Positions 8,504 through 18,272 of a DNA stretch of 64,000 bases are shown piece after piece. Origin of the DNA: Planctomycetaceae bacterium (GTDB lineage: Bacteria; Planctomycetota; Planctomycetia; Planctomycetales; Planctomycetaceae); the NCBI GenBank assembly GCA_021732995.1, contig JAKFWA010000090.1, positions 18,877 through 82,876 of the forward strand, given 5' to 3'. A program made the translations under genes and the position numbers. Below the pieces are notes generated by a model. It ran no database searches. It was given only the letters and a program-made list of their open reading frames with translations, and was not told where the DNA came from. Position 1 is the stretch's first letter. Every line of letters begins with the position of its first letter.

Positions 8504-10819
8504 ATGAATCCGGAAAATGAAAATTCCAACTTGGCTGTGAATCAGTCAGGGGGTAGCCCGCTGACGGCGCACAATGTCTTTACAGCCGTGTTCCGCTTTC
8601 TGCATGCCGTGCGCATGCGCAAAGGAATCATGCTGCTGTGGATGTTCATCGCGGCTCTCGGCGGTGCGGCGTACTATGCGACCGCTCCCCGTAAATATGA
8701 TGCTGAAGCCTCGGTGCTGATCATCGCCCCCGAAGGCAGTATCAACCACAACGGCAATCAGAATGACGGCGTGGCCAAGATCATGCCGACGCACGTGCGA
8801 CTCGTCAGCAGCCACGAAGTGCTCAACAAAGCCAGCGCGAAGCTGCATGCTGATTATCGCATCGATTTGAAGGGTGTTCGCAAGGAGTACTGGGCGGACG
8901 CAATTCAGAAGAACTTGCGCGTCAGCTACGAGCGAACGACAAACCTGATTGATATTCGCTATCGCTCGCTGAGTCCTCAGGCCGCGGCGGAAATTGTGAA
9001 TTCGATTATCACTGAGTATCAGGCCTTCGTGAACGAGAACAACACCGACACGGTGATGGTCACGCTGAAGACGCTGACGGATCGCAGCAAAGAGCTGGAA
9101 GGTGAACTGCGTTCGCTCGAACAGAAACTGCGTGAACTGCGTCAATCTCAGGGCGAGATCATGGTTGACGACGGCAAGAGCATGAACATGGAGCGAGATA
9201 AGCTGGTGTCGCTCGAACAGGACTTGATCAAAGCCGAATCTCAATCACGCGACGCGGAGGCTTTCAAGCAGTCGATCGAGAACGCGATCACCAGCGGCCA
9301 GGACCTGATGCAATACGCGATCACGGCGCTGGACAGCGTCGGCCGGGATTACGTTGCTCTGGAACTGGGCGTGACGCAGCAGGACGCCGCGCTGCAGAGT
9401 CAGGTGTATCAACGGTACATCCAGAATCAGGCCGAACTGACCAACTTACAACGGTTGTATGGCGAACGACATTCGGTGGTGCAGGATCTCCAGTCGCGCT
9501 TGAACACCGACCTGGCATGGTTGCAGGGCGTACAAGTTCAGCGCCGCCAGAAGCTGCAGCAGTTGCAGTCGGCGGAACTGGCGAGCCGCTTGCAGAGTTG
9601 TGCGGACCAGCGTCTGCAGGCCGCGCGGGATCGCCAGCAGTTCATCCGCAGTCAGTTCGACGATGCCAATCAACGGTATCAACTGGTCGCCGGACCGATT
9701 CAGGACATCATGGAGACCGACAATCAGCGCAAACGCATTGAGCAAGCGCTGCACGGAACGCTCGACCGCATGGGTGCTCTCCAGATCCAATTGAAAGACG
9801 GTATCCGCACGCAGATCAGCCGCTACCCAATCATCGCTCGTTCGCCGGTCAGTCCGAAGTTATCGATGGTCATCGCGGGCGTTCTGGTCGTCGGTACATT
9901 TTTCGGGCTGGCGTCGGTTTATCTGCTGGACTCGCTCGACGATCGCTTCCGCTCGCCCGAAGAACTGCGGTTGCAACTGGGTGTCCCGGTGCTGGCGATG
10001 GTTCGCAAGATGGATCCGCTGGAAGGTGTCGGCGTGGAAACGATTCACACGCTGGTCAAACCGAACGGTGTCGAGACCGAAGCGTTCCGGACTCTGCGAA
10101 CGGCGATCACCTTCTCGGAAGGTAATACTCAGCGGTTGATGGTCACCAGTTCTGAACCTGGTGACGGTAAAACAACCGTGATGGCCAATCTCGCCGCGGC
10201 ATTTGCTCAATCTGGCAAGAAGACATTGTTGATCGACGCCGACATGCGGCGTCCCGGCATGTCGACTTTGCTGGAAATGCGCGGGCCGAAGGGACTGTCA
10301 CATATTCTGCGCGAGGATTTGCCGCTGACCGACAGCATCGAGAAGCACATCTTCCGGCACGTCACTACGGGCATGGACGTCATTCCGTCGGGTTCCCGTC
10401 CTGTGAATCCCGCCGAGTTGCTGTCGAGCGATCGCTTTGCCGAACTGGTGGCGTGGGCCGAAACGATGTACGACCAGATCCTGATCGACGCGCCGCCGAT
10501 TCTGGCCGTAAGCGATCCGGCCATCATCGGCCGTCTGGTGGATGGTTGCGTGCTGGTGCTGCGACCGGACAAGAACAAGCGGAAGATGGTGATTCGCGCT
10601 GTCGAGTCCGTGATGGCGATGGATATCAAACTGCTGGGCCTGGTGGTCAACCGGGTTACCCAGGAGATTGGCGGCGACTACTACGGATACGGATACGGGT
10701 ATGGATACGGCTATGGCTATGGTTACGGCTATGGTCACGACGAGAAGACCGATGAGAAAGATGACCGTCCTGGCTCCGAAGAGGAGCACGAAGCTGGTGC
10801 CTCGCGCCGAGCGGCCTAA
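8504..10819 (+). CDS. Polysaccharide co-polymerase fused to BY-kinase (Wzc type)
   Basis: A 771-residue inner-membrane protein that controls chain length and export of polysaccharide. It has a Wzz domain with a first membrane segment near residues 45-65 and a long periplasmic coiled coil (about 170-430). A second membrane segment lies near 450-475, followed by a cytoplasmic bacterial tyrosine kinase domain. Kinase motifs: Walker A SSEPGDGKTT near 548-557, Walker A' LLIDADMRRPG near 575, Walker B QILIDAPP near 660. The tail has ten tyrosines in a run of nine Tyr-Gly pairs, then an acidic end. BY-kinases autophosphorylate a C-terminal tyrosine cluster, and this tail is an unusually regular version. 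ATG 8504 fits the Wzz start; the upstream frame overlaps the previous gene. Confidence 0.92.
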   Translation: MNPENENSNLAVNQSGGSPLTAHNVFTAVFRFLHAVRMRKGIMLLWMFIAALGGAAYYATAPRKYDAEASVLIIAPEGSINHNGNQNDGVAKIMPTHVRLVSSHEVLNKASAKLHADYRIDLKGVRKEYWADAIQKNLRVSYERTTNLIDIRYRSLSPQAAAEIVNSIITEYQAFVNENNTDTVMVTLKTLTDRSKELEGELRSLEQKLRELRQSQGEIMVDDGKSMNMERDKLVSLEQDLIKAESQSRDAEAFKQSIENAITSGQDLMQYAITALDSVGRDYVALELGVTQQDAALQSQVYQRYIQNQAELTNLQRLYGERHSVVQDLQSRLNTDLAWLQGVQVQRRQKLQQLQSAELASRLQSCADQRLQAARDRQQFIRSQFDDANQRYQLVAGPIQDIMETDNQRKRIEQALHGTLDRMGALQIQLKDGIRTQISRYPIIARSPVSPKLSMVIAGVLVVGTFFGLASVYLLDSLDDRFRSPEELRLQLGVPVLAMVRKMDPLEGVGVETIHTLVKPNGVETEAFRTLRTAITFSEGNTQRLMVTSSEPGDGKTTVMANLAAAFAQSGKKTLLIDADMRRPGMSTLLEMRGPKGLSHILREDLPLTDSIEKHIFRHVTTGMDVIPSGSRPVNPAELLSSDRFAELVAWAETMYDQILIDAPPILAVSDPAIIGRLVDGCVLVLRPDKNKRKMVIRAVESVMAMDIKLLGLVVNRVTQEIGGDYYGYGYGYGYGYGYGYGYGHDEKTDEKDDRPGSEEEHEAGASRRAA
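10674..10737 (+). repeat. Six-base tandem repeat encoding a Tyr-Gly tail
   Basis: About nine copies of a degenerate hexamer (TAYGGN, for example TACGGA and TATGGC) sit inside the 3' end of the BY-kinase gene. They encode consecutive Tyr-Gly pairs. Third-position variation between copies shows that the repeat is not a recent perfect expansion. Hexamer arrays change copy number in frame, so the number of phosphorylatable tyrosines could vary between strains. Confidence 0.9.
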
Positions 10820-10928
10820 CTGGTCTTCTCAGGGAGGGTTCTGATTCGGTATTGATGCCGAGCACTCGGATGAATGATTTCGTAAGTTCGGTTCAGGTGG
10901 CTGAGTCCACCGCGTGAGGATGCACTGC

Positions 10929-13712
10929 ATGTCGACGGAGCGACAGTCACGCTCGAGTAAGCGTCTAGCCCTTACGGACGAGGAACGTGCGGAGGAGCAG
11001 AAGCGACTTCGTCGGCGTCAGAAGGAGAAAGACCGTGAGCGGAAGAGGGCGGAAAATCCACCTCGAGACTGGTGGCTGCCAGCCTTTGATCTGTGTCTGT
11101 TCGCCGCCATGCTGGTCCCGTTCGTACTCGGTGGTCGCCTCGCTCACGGCGAATTACTGCTGATTGGAGCCACGATCGGATGTTCGATCTCCTGGATCGG
11201 GTATCAATTCTCTCAGCCAACGGCCACCTGCGTGTGGACGAAGGTGGAATGGCTGCTGATCGCGATTCTGAGCGTGGGACTGCTGCAAATCACGCCCTTA
11301 CCCGTGGGCCTACTCGATCAACTGTCACCCAATATCAAGACGGTGCTGCCGCTCTGGAATGGTGCGCCCGAAAGTCTGGTGGGGACCTGGAGTTATTTGT
11401 CGCTGACTGTCAGTGATACGCGTTCCGCGCTGGCGGTCGGTATCGCGTATATCCTGCTGTTCTGGTTGACGGCGCAGCGAGTTCGCGAGGTCGCCGACGT
11501 GTCGCGCATCATGAAAGTCATGTGCGTGCTGGCCGGCATCATGGCCGGGTTTGGACTGATCCAGTACTTCGGGTCGAACGGTTTATATTACTGGGTGTTC
11601 GAGTATCCGGCGGTCACGACGGCCGATCAGATCAAGGGCGGGTTCACCAACAAGAATCACTTTGCGGCTTTTCTGATGTTGTCTATCGGCCCGTGTATCT
11701 GGTGGCTGATGGAACTGATGGATCGCCGCCAGAGGGATGAGCCGGTGTTTGGCACGGCGGGCGCGACCTCGTTGCCTCGACCCGTGCGGATCGCCCTGGT
11801 TGGCGGCATGGGAGCCGTGGTGATCGTCGCCTGGTTGTCGTCGCTGTCACGCGGTGCCGTCGTTGCCGGAGCGATCGGTGTCGGCGTGATGCTGTTGATC
11901 ATGGCGCTGCGGTCGATGATCTCTATTCGCGTCGTGGGCGGCCTGTGCCTGATCGGGTTGGTTGCCGGCGCGCTGCAGTTCGCTGTCGGTTATGAAGCGA
12001 TGATGAATCGCCTGGACCGCTGGGACGACAACGGCCGCACCCAGATCTGGCAGGCCAACCTGGCCGCCGAATCGGAGTTCCGCTTCTTTGGCAGCGGGAT
12101 CGGCAGTCATCGCTACATCTATCATCGATATCTCGATAAGCCCTATGACGAGCACGAGTACTCGCACGCGGAAAGCAATTTTCTGAACGTGGCCACAGAA
12201 ACTGGCGTGGTCGGGTTGAGTCTCGCCATCGTCGCGCTGTCGTGCTGCTTCTGGTGGTGCTATCAGGGGCTGCGAGTCAGTCAATCCAGGAGCACAACGA
12301 TTGCACTGCTGGCGTTGATGGTCTCGCTGATTGCGACGTCGATTCATGCACTGGTTGACTTCACCTGGTATGTGCCCGGCTACATGGTGTTCTTGCTGAT
12401 GCAGATGGCCTGCCTGTGCCGTCTGACGCAACTGCTGCGAGCATCCGCTCCGAATGTCGCGCCCTCCGCGCCGTTGACGATACCGCACTGGGCTCTGGCT
12501 CCTGCGGGGCTCATGCTGCTTGTGGCCGGACTGTGGATGGTGAAACTCGAACTGCCGTTGTACGCGGCGGAGCCTCACTGGCTGGAATACCGCCGCATGG
12601 TGTTCAACCCGGACGCAGCGTTCGAAGCCGACGCGGAAGCGGATGCGGGACTGAGCTCGGAACAGAAACAAGAACGCTCGCGGGAACTCGCGGCCCGGAA
12701 GATTCGCGTGCTGCGATCTGCCATCAAGGCGAACCCGCAGGACTCGCGGTTTCATCTGCGTCTCGCGCGGCTGTATGTCGCCCTGTTCCATGATCTGCAG
12801 GAATCCGCTGACAACCAGATGCCGCTGAACCAGATTCGGGACGCGGCGATTTCGAGCGGTTTCGAGTCACGGCAACAGCTCGATGAGTGGCTGGATCGGG
12901 CCATTGGCAATCACGTCAAGTTTGCCCGCGCGGCCAGTGTTCATTCGCTGAAAGCGCTGCGGCTCAACCCGCTGCAGTTCTATGGCTACGTCGATTTCTC
13001 GGAACTGGCCTTCCTGCAGCATCTGGATCCGAACTTCGAAGGCCTCTGTCTGAAGCAGGCACTGGCAGTCGCGCCGTATGAAGGCTACGCACTGTTTATC
13101 GCCGGGCGAGAAGCCTGGATGCGACAGGACTCGCAGAGTGCATTCGACTACTGGAAGCGGGCGTTCCACCGCAACTACATCGCCCGTCGCGACATCTTGA
13201 AAATCATGGTCGGCTCGGGGCTGGGGCTGGACGATCCGATGACGACTCAGACCGACGCCCTTGTTCGCATGTTCGAGCCTGATCTGGATGGTCTCGAAGA
13301 GATGGCGCGGTTCCAGAAGGAAAACGGTCTTGTCGATGACGAGCAGCGAACACTCCATCTGCTGGCCGGCCGACTGGTTGAGAAGGCCCAGTCGCCCGGC
13401 AACTTCGACCGCCTGAAAGACTGGTTGCGGGCAACCGGAGTCTACGAGCGCATGAATCAGACTGAGCAGGTTGAGTTGTGCTTCCAGGAAGCGATTAAGG
13501 CGAACCAGTCGAGTTTCCTGGCGCGCTATGAATTCGGCATCTGGCTGTACACCCAGCATCGCGGTAGCGATGCGATGGATCAGTTGCGCTGGTGCCAGCG
13601 CGAGCAGCCCAACGATCGTAAGATCGCCAAGCTGATCGACCGCATTCAGCGCGGCCAGTTCCCCAACCAGATCCAGCAGGCGAAAGGCGTCACGAGTTCC
13701 GGTGCTCAATAG
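10929..13712 (+). CDS. O-antigen ligase/polymerase family membrane protein with TPR tail
   Basis: A 927-residue protein. A strongly basic charged N-terminus (about residues 1-45, rich in Arg, Lys and Glu) precedes roughly ten to twelve membrane segments between about 50 and 560. The Wzy_C-type loop contains RWDDNGRTQIWQAN, then FFGSGIGSHRY and YSHAESNFLNVATETG, which is diagnostic. Residues about 590-920 are helical and TPR-like. The family polymerises or ligates lipid-linked glycans. It ends a three-gene exopolysaccharide module with the export and co-polymerase genes. ATG 10929 has GTGAGG 9 bases upstream; ATG 10920 is an alternative. No glycosyltransferases are adjacent, so sugars must be assembled elsewhere. 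Confidence 0.87.
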   Translation: MSTERQSRSSKRLALTDEERAEEQKRLRRRQKEKDRERKRAENPPRDWWLPAFDLCLFAAMLVPFVLGGRLAHGELLLIGATIGCSISWIGYQFSQPTATCVWTKVEWLLIAILSVGLLQITPLPVGLLDQLSPNIKTVLPLWNGAPESLVGTWSYLSLTVSDTRSALAVGIAYILLFWLTAQRVREVADVSRIMKVMCVLAGIMAGFGLIQYFGSNGLYYWVFEYPAVTTADQIKGGFTNKNHFAAFLMLSIGPCIWWLMELMDRRQRDEPVFGTAGATSLPRPVRIALVGGMGAVVIVAWLSSLSRGAVVAGAIGVGVMLLIMALRSMISIRVVGGLCLIGLVAGALQFAVGYEAMMNRLDRWDDNGRTQIWQANLAAESEFRFFGSGIGSHRYIYHRYLDKPYDEHEYSHAESNFLNVATETGVVGLSLAIVALSCCFWWCYQGLRVSQSRSTTIALLALMVSLIATSIHALVDFTWYVPGYMVFLLMQMACLCRLTQLLRASAPNVAPSAPLTIPHWALAPAGLMLLVAGLWMVKLELPLYAAEPHWLEYRRMVFNPDAAFEADAEADAGLSSEQKQERSRELAARKIRVLRSAIKANPQDSRFHLRLARLYVALFHDLQESADNQMPLNQIRDAAISSGFESRQQLDEWLDRAIGNHVKFARAASVHSLKALRLNPLQFYGYVDFSELAFLQHLDPNFEGLCLKQALAVAPYEGYALFIAGREAWMRQDSQSAFDYWKRAFHRNYIARRDILKIMVGSGLGLDDPMTTQTDALVRMFEPDLDGLEEMARFQKENGLVDDEQRTLHLLAGRLVEKAQSPGNFDRLKDWLRATGVYERMNQTEQVELCFQEAIKANQSSFLARYEFGIWLYTQHRGSDAMDQLRWCQREQPNDRKIAKLIDRIQRGQFPNQIQQAKGVTSSGAQ

Positions 13713-13745
13713 CGCCGTGACGCTTAGGATACTCAGTCGAAAGCA

Positions 13746-13814
13746 AGGCACATCTGTCGCGCAGCAGGCAGATTTCATGTGCCGTAACCAAGCGGACGGC
13801 ACATGGAATGTGCC
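13746..13814. repeat. GGCACAT palindrome cluster between convergent genes
   Basis: The 147-bp gap between two convergent genes holds a perfect hairpin at 13798-13814 (GGCACAT, three-base loop GGA, ATGTGCC). The same half-sites recur upstream at 13747-13753 (GGCACAT) and around 13777-13783 (ATGTGCC). A separate inverted repeat, GCGTCACG at 13687-13694 with CGTGACGC at 13716-13723, flanks the upstream stop codon. It may be a bidirectional terminator or a dispersed palindromic element. There is no clean U-tract. Confidence 0.5.
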
Positions 13815-13859
13815 TGTTACTTTCCGCATCCCGACACCGAAGTCTGCGGCCGGCGGCGT

Positions 13860-15038
13860 TTATCGCGCGGTGGTCAGCCGCTTCACGACGATGGTCGCGT
13901 ATGAGCCTCGCGGCAGGGAGAAGCTCAGCTTCACCTTGTGGCAGCGCGGATAGAGTTCATCATCCTCCAGCCGGGTCTGCAGATCGGTCAGTGAGATGAA
14001 CGCCGCCCGTGAACCCTTCGAAAAGAAGCTGTCGCGCGGATACTTCACACGCAGTTCGCGCAGTTCCAAACCTTCAGTGGCAACGGCCTGATTGACGAGG
14101 TCCAGCATCGGGCCGGGTTCGAGTTTCAAGCGTGCAGAGGGCAGCGGTAGTTGCAAATCCCGGAGTGATTGCGCTTCTTCGTCGCTGACATCACGCACGA
14201 ACCAGCACGGGCCACTTTCCAGTTCGACCGGCACGCGACGCGACTCGGGAACGGCGCCGGTCACAGACTGCGACAGCATGCGATTCCAGATCGCGCTCTG
14301 AAACGCGGACAGGTACAAGCCGCGCAGATCGATGCTCAGACAAGCGAACGCCCCGCGAAAGTCCGGCGTCTTGCCGCTGCTTTCTTTGTCGGCCAGATAG
14401 GTGACGACGCTGCGACGATGCGAACGGCTCAACGCGGCCTTGCATTCTGCCCAGCGGCCCCAATGGTCGCGCAGGATCTGCTTCTCGCGCTTCTCATCCG
14501 ATCGATCGTCCGGATGAGCATCAGCCAGCGCGAGCCACAACGCGCGTTCGTAGTTGCCCTGACACCAGTACTTGCCAATCCACTCGCGCGAGAAGCCCAG
14601 TGACCCGAAGCGCTGATCATCGAAGTAGTTTGGAACGCCGCTGCGTACGACTTCCTGCGCGGCCGTCAGCGCTGCTTCGGCTTCCGTCTTCGTCATGTCG
14701 CGCATGACCAGTCCGAAGCGATTGCCGTCAATGTCGGTGGCGTTGAAGTGCCGCTCGGCCTGCCCCAGATACTCCAGCGAGAACGAGCGCTGCTCGAAGT
14801 GCTTGCGCGGTCCGTTCTGAACGGTGATGAACTGAGTGGTCTCGGCGTGCTTGTCTTTCAAGCCGCCATAGCTGATGCGTTTGCGCGGCACGTTCCAGCG
14901 CTCCACGATGGCGTTGATCGCCTCGGGAGTGCCGAGTGAGCGCTTGCTGAGTCGATAAACTGCGAACGGCCCGCCGGTAATCGGAAAGCTGCTGAGTTCT
15001 TCAACGATGAAGTCTTCGGGGAGCCGTTTCAGTTTCAC
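13860..15038 (-). CDS. truD: tRNA pseudouridine synthase D
   Basis: A 392-residue TruD, which makes pseudouridine 13 in tRNAs. The N-terminal motif KLKRLPEDFIVEE and the catalytic motif GGLKDKHAETTQ are both clear; Asp62 is the expected nucleophile. Further family segments include RFGLVMRD, VPNYFDDQRFG and FQSAIWNRML. Residues about 155-330 make up the TRUD insertion domain. The length is slightly above the bacterial average. It is transcribed with map, whose stop lies 27 bp upstream of this start, so a two-gene operon is likely. Confidence 0.95.
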   Translation of the reverse strand: MKLKRLPEDFIVEELSSFPITGGPFAVYRLSKRSLGTPEAINAIVERWNVPRKRISYGGLKDKHAETTQFITVQNGPRKHFEQRSFSLEYLGQAERHFNATDIDGNRFGLVMRDMTKTEAEAALTAAQEVVRSGVPNYFDDQRFGSLGFSREWIGKYWCQGNYERALWLALADAHPDDRSDEKREKQILRDHWGRWAECKAALSRSHRRSVVTYLADKESSGKTPDFRGAFACLSIDLRGLYLSAFQSAIWNRMLSQSVTGAVPESRRVPVELESGPCWFVRDVSDEEAQSLRDLQLPLPSARLKLEPGPMLDLVNQAVATEGLELRELRVKYPRDSFFSKGSRAAFISLTDLQTRLEDDELYPRCHKVKLSFSLPRGSYATIVVKRLTTAR

Positions 15039-15065
15039 TGCAACTACCGGAACTGCGCGAACGAA

Positions 15066-15893
15066 TCAGAACTTGTGGCCTTCTTGCGGGCCGTTCTTGG
15101 TGACAGTCAACGGCTCTGGGCCGTTCTCGGTCATCAAGATGGTGTGTTCGAACTGGGCCGACAGCTTGTTGTCGAGCGTGCGTACGGTCCAGCCATCGAA
15201 CTTGTCCGCGACCGTCTTCCACGTGCCTTGATTGAGCATCGGCTCAATGGTGAAGCACATGCCCGGACGAATCACTTGCGAACCTGCCTTGCTGCGCGGG
15301 AACCAGAAGTGCGGCACGCCAGGTTCCTGATGGAACTGGCGACCGATGCCGTGTCCCTGATAGTCGCGGACCACTTCAAAGTTGCGATCGCGCGCGTACT
15401 TGTAGATCGCCGCACCGATGTCGCGCACGTAACCGAACGGCTTGATCGCTCGAATGCCGACCCACAACGCATCGAACGTTGTCTGCACCAGACGGCGAGC
15501 TTCCGCTCCGACGGCGCCGACCATGAAGGTTTCCGACTGATCACCGTGCCAGCCGTTGACGATCGATGTGATGTCGACGTTGACGATGTCGCCTTCCTTC
15601 AAGCGACGCTCACTGGGAACGCCGTGGCAGACAACTTCGTTGATGCTGATGCACGAGCTGTTCGGATACGGCGGAGCACCGGACGGTCCGGCATAGCCCA
15701 GGCACGCTGGAGTGTGCCCGTGGTCCTTCGTGAAGGTGAAGATCTCACCATCAAGTTCAAGTGTTGAAGCGCCCGGCTGGACCAGCGGTCGGATGTGGTC
15801 CATCAGTTCGGCGTTGAAGCGGCCGGCTGCCCTTAATCCTTCACGTTCTTCCTGGTTATAGATTGGAGGGCCTTTGGCCACTGTACCGCCCAT
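15066..15893 (-). CDS. map: Methionine aminopeptidase, type I
   Basis: A 275-residue enzyme that removes the initiator methionine. Metal ligands are all present: Asp107 (VNVDIT), Asp118 (HGDQSETF), His181 (GHGIG), Glu217 (TIEPM) and Glu249 (QFEHT). His90 in VVCHGVP is the substrate-binding histidine. The N-terminus lacks the zinc-finger extension of longer forms. It lies directly upstream of truD on the minus strand and is divergent from the gene at 16105 across a 211-bp promoter region. Confidence 0.95.
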   Translation of the reverse strand: MGGTVAKGPPIYNQEEREGLRAAGRFNAELMDHIRPLVQPGASTLELDGEIFTFTKDHGHTPACLGYAGPSGAPPYPNSSCISINEVVCHGVPSERRLKEGDIVNVDITSIVNGWHGDQSETFMVGAVGAEARRLVQTTFDALWVGIRAIKPFGYVRDIGAAIYKYARDRNFEVVRDYQGHGIGRQFHQEPGVPHFWFPRSKAGSQVIRPGMCFTIEPMLNQGTWKTVADKFDGWTVRTLDNKLSAQFEHTILMTENGPEPLTVTKNGPQEGHKF

Positions 15894-16104
15894 TAATTTT
15901 GAGTAATCAAAAAGTGTAAACTTCTGTTGAACTGCCCGAGCCGTTCATGTCGAAAATCAAAGCAAAATCCAAGCTGCGCACAGCGTTATAGGCAACTTCA
16001 AGGGAAACGAAAACCTTGTCGGCAGTCAGCGCTGAACAGCTTCACCGTGCTTTTGTGATGCACGAACAAGCCGCCGATCCGATCGTTCGAAGGACTGAAT
16101 CGTC

Positions 16105-17181
16105 ATGGAAAGACACATCCACCGCCAGACTGAAGCCTCTGCTCTTGGGCGGTGGACCGCGGCCGTGCGGCTGGGTGCGGCGATTTGCTCACTGGCAGCA
16201 GTGTGGAGCCTCCCTGCGTTTGCCGAGCAGCCCAGCGGCAGTGACGCCTTTCCGCAACGGGTCACACCGCGCGTGCGGATGACCTCGCTGGATTTCCTGC
16301 AGGCAGACGCTGAGCGTCCGTGGATCTCGGCGGCTGAGCGTTCCACCTCCCGCTTGCGTCTCGTGAATGACGAGGTGGAAGCACTCGGCCCGCAGACTCT
16401 GATGGAGTGGGCGGGGGGCGGCGGCGATGAAGAGGAAGGTCCGACGTCCAAACTTGACGATCCACTGGTGACCGATCGGCCGGACTTCACCGAGGCCTCG
16501 ACGACCGTCGGCAAGGGCGTCCTGCAAATCGAAATGGGTTACACCTACACGCACGATTCCGATAGCGGCGAGACAGCCATCGAACAGAGCTTCGGTGAAC
16601 CCCTCTTCCGCTACGGCATGTTCGCGGACTGGTTCGAATGGCGACTCGCGGTCAAGCCGGTCCAGGTGCGCGAATCTTCCGCCACGGCTCGGAACACGAC
16701 GGCTGGCGTTGAGGACATTTATCTGGGTGCCAAGATCGCGCTCACGCCTCAGGATGGCATGCTGCCCGAGATCGCGATCATGCCACAGATGACAGTGCCT
16801 TCGGGCAGCTCTGCGTTTCGAGCCAACAAGGTCTTGCCCGGCGTGAACATCCTCTACGGCTGGGACGTCAACGACAACCTGGCCTGGGGCGGGAGCAGCC
16901 AATGGAACAACAGCGTTGAGGGCGTCGACGACACCTACGTCGAATTCGCTCAATCCTTCACGGTGAACTACGCCTGGACCGAGGAACTGAGTTCGTATAC
17001 GGAATGGTTCGCGTTCTTCCCGATCTCCGCTGATGACGCGCAGAACGAGCACTACATCGACGGTGGCTTCGTCTACCTGATCACGAACGACTTGCAGTTT
17101 GATATCCGCGCCGGTGTCGGCCTCAATTCCGCCGCCGCCGACTACTTCGTCGGTTCAGGTCTTTCGATTCGACTGCACTAG
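16105..17181 (+). CDS. Outer-membrane MetA-pathway-like transporter protein
   Basis: A 358-residue exported protein. A signal peptide covers residues 1-38, with its hydrophobic core near LGAAICSLAAVWSLP and likely cleavage after PAFA. After a low-complexity acidic stretch (GGGGDEEEG) comes DPLVTDRPDFTEASTTVGKG, which matches the start of the MetA-like outer-membrane family (putative phenol-degradation transporter). Alternating aromatic beta strands follow to the end, consistent with a barrel. Substrate is unknown; the family is widespread in Planctomycetota and the name should not be read as phenol metabolism. AAGGA lies 10 bases before the ATG. Confidence 0.75.
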   Translation: MERHIHRQTEASALGRWTAAVRLGAAICSLAAVWSLPAFAEQPSGSDAFPQRVTPRVRMTSLDFLQADAERPWISAAERSTSRLRLVNDEVEALGPQTLMEWAGGGGDEEEGPTSKLDDPLVTDRPDFTEASTTVGKGVLQIEMGYTYTHDSDSGETAIEQSFGEPLFRYGMFADWFEWRLAVKPVQVRESSATARNTTAGVEDIYLGAKIALTPQDGMLPEIAIMPQMTVPSGSSAFRANKVLPGVNILYGWDVNDNLAWGGSSQWNNSVEGVDDTYVEFAQSFTVNYAWTEELSSYTEWFAFFPISADDAQNEHYIDGGFVYLITNDLQFDIRAGVGLNSAAADYFVGSGLSIRLH

Positions 17182-17321
17182 CAGTCCTTGGGGCAGACAA
17201 GATTGTCCGCTTGCTTTGTCATTCCAGCTTAGATCGAGTTGTCAAACAGCCAGTTCTGAGTCTAATTTCACAGCCCGATGCGTTGGTAGTTGCTGAGGAA
17301 TCTGACCAAACGGGCCAAGTG

Positions 17322-18248
17322 ATGACGTTCTCTATCTCGCTACGAGCGTCCTGGGTTGTCGCACTGATCGTCGCGCTGCTGGCAGTCGGTAGTTGGCGGC
17401 TGCAAGCTGAAGATAAGCCGCAGGCTGCTCCGGCGTCTGAGAAAGAAACGCTCGACGCGGCTGCTCGCAAGAAGCTGAAGGACGTCGTGCGGCTAGCCTT
17501 CGTCGCTGTGCACGACGGCTGGAGTTCCGACGAAGTCGTCTTGAATGACGACCTCAATCAAAAATTTATCGCGCACTGCAAAGAGCGCATGCCGGAAGCT
17601 CCAGCGTTTGACTGCAATTGGACGCTGCTGAATCTCCGCAAGGCGGGTGAGTTGTCGGACGTCTCCGCCACGCGACGCAGCAACGATCGGCATGACGACT
17701 ATCTCCACGCGGCCGAGATCGCGGCGCGGTTTCTGGAAGACAAGCATTCGACGAACACCGATCGCGTCATCTGCGATCCGAAGCTGCGGGCTGAATTCGA
17801 CGCACTGACAAAGGAACTCGCGCCGGATGTCTCGGCGTACAAGCTGCGGAAGGCGGCGTTCGCGCTGCGCAAGTCGCGACGCTTGTCGCCCGAACTCGTG
17901 CTGCGAGTCGCTTCATGGAAGAAAGAAGTCGAGGCCCATGCGGCGGACAAAGTCGCGGCCGATCCGAAGCTCATCCCGGATGGACCCGGCGTGTACCTGT
18001 TCCGCGATGCGAGCGGGTACCTCTACATCGGCGAGTCCTCTGAGTTGCGAACGCGCTTGAAGAAGCATCTCGATAAGTCGGACCGGCAATCGCTCGCACG
18101 CTATCTGGCGGAGAAGAACATCAAGGACGTCACCATCGAAGTGCATGTCTTTGATCCCGACTCGGAAGCCAAACAGAAGCCGATGCGCCGGGCGTATGAG
18201 TCTGACTTGATCCGCAGCCGCAAGCCGCGTTTCAACCTGGCGCCTTGA
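17322..18248 (+). CDS. Exported protein with C-terminal GIY-YIG domain
   Basis: A 308-residue protein. Residues 1-28 form a signal peptide or membrane anchor (ASWVVALIVALLAVG core). Residues about 40-210 are helical and charged and resemble no family I recognise. Residues about 220-305 form a GIY-YIG domain: GPGVYLFRD, then YLYIGES, the catalytic-type Arg in LRTRLKKHL, Glu in YESDLI and the terminal KPRFNL. GIY-YIG enzymes cut DNA, usually in the cytoplasm, so the export signal is odd. The frame is open upstream to 17211, but only ATG 17322 gives a clean signal sequence. No DNA-repair gene is adjacent. Confidence 0.8.
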   Translation: MTFSISLRASWVVALIVALLAVGSWRLQAEDKPQAAPASEKETLDAAARKKLKDVVRLAFVAVHDGWSSDEVVLNDDLNQKFIAHCKERMPEAPAFDCNWTLLNLRKAGELSDVSATRRSNDRHDDYLHAAEIAARFLEDKHSTNTDRVICDPKLRAEFDALTKELAPDVSAYKLRKAAFALRKSRRLSPELVLRVASWKKEVEAHAADKVAADPKLIPDGPGVYLFRDASGYLYIGESSELRTRLKKHLDKSDRQSLARYLAEKNIKDVTIEVHVFDPDSEAKQKPMRRAYESDLIRSRKPRFNLAP

Positions 18249-18272
18249 TACGCATCGCGAAGCGTCTTGGTT

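Noticed and set aside
9100..9800. Overlapping long minus-strand frames within the co-polymerase gene
   Set aside because: They mirror the coiled-coil coding sequence in high-GC DNA and show no family pattern.
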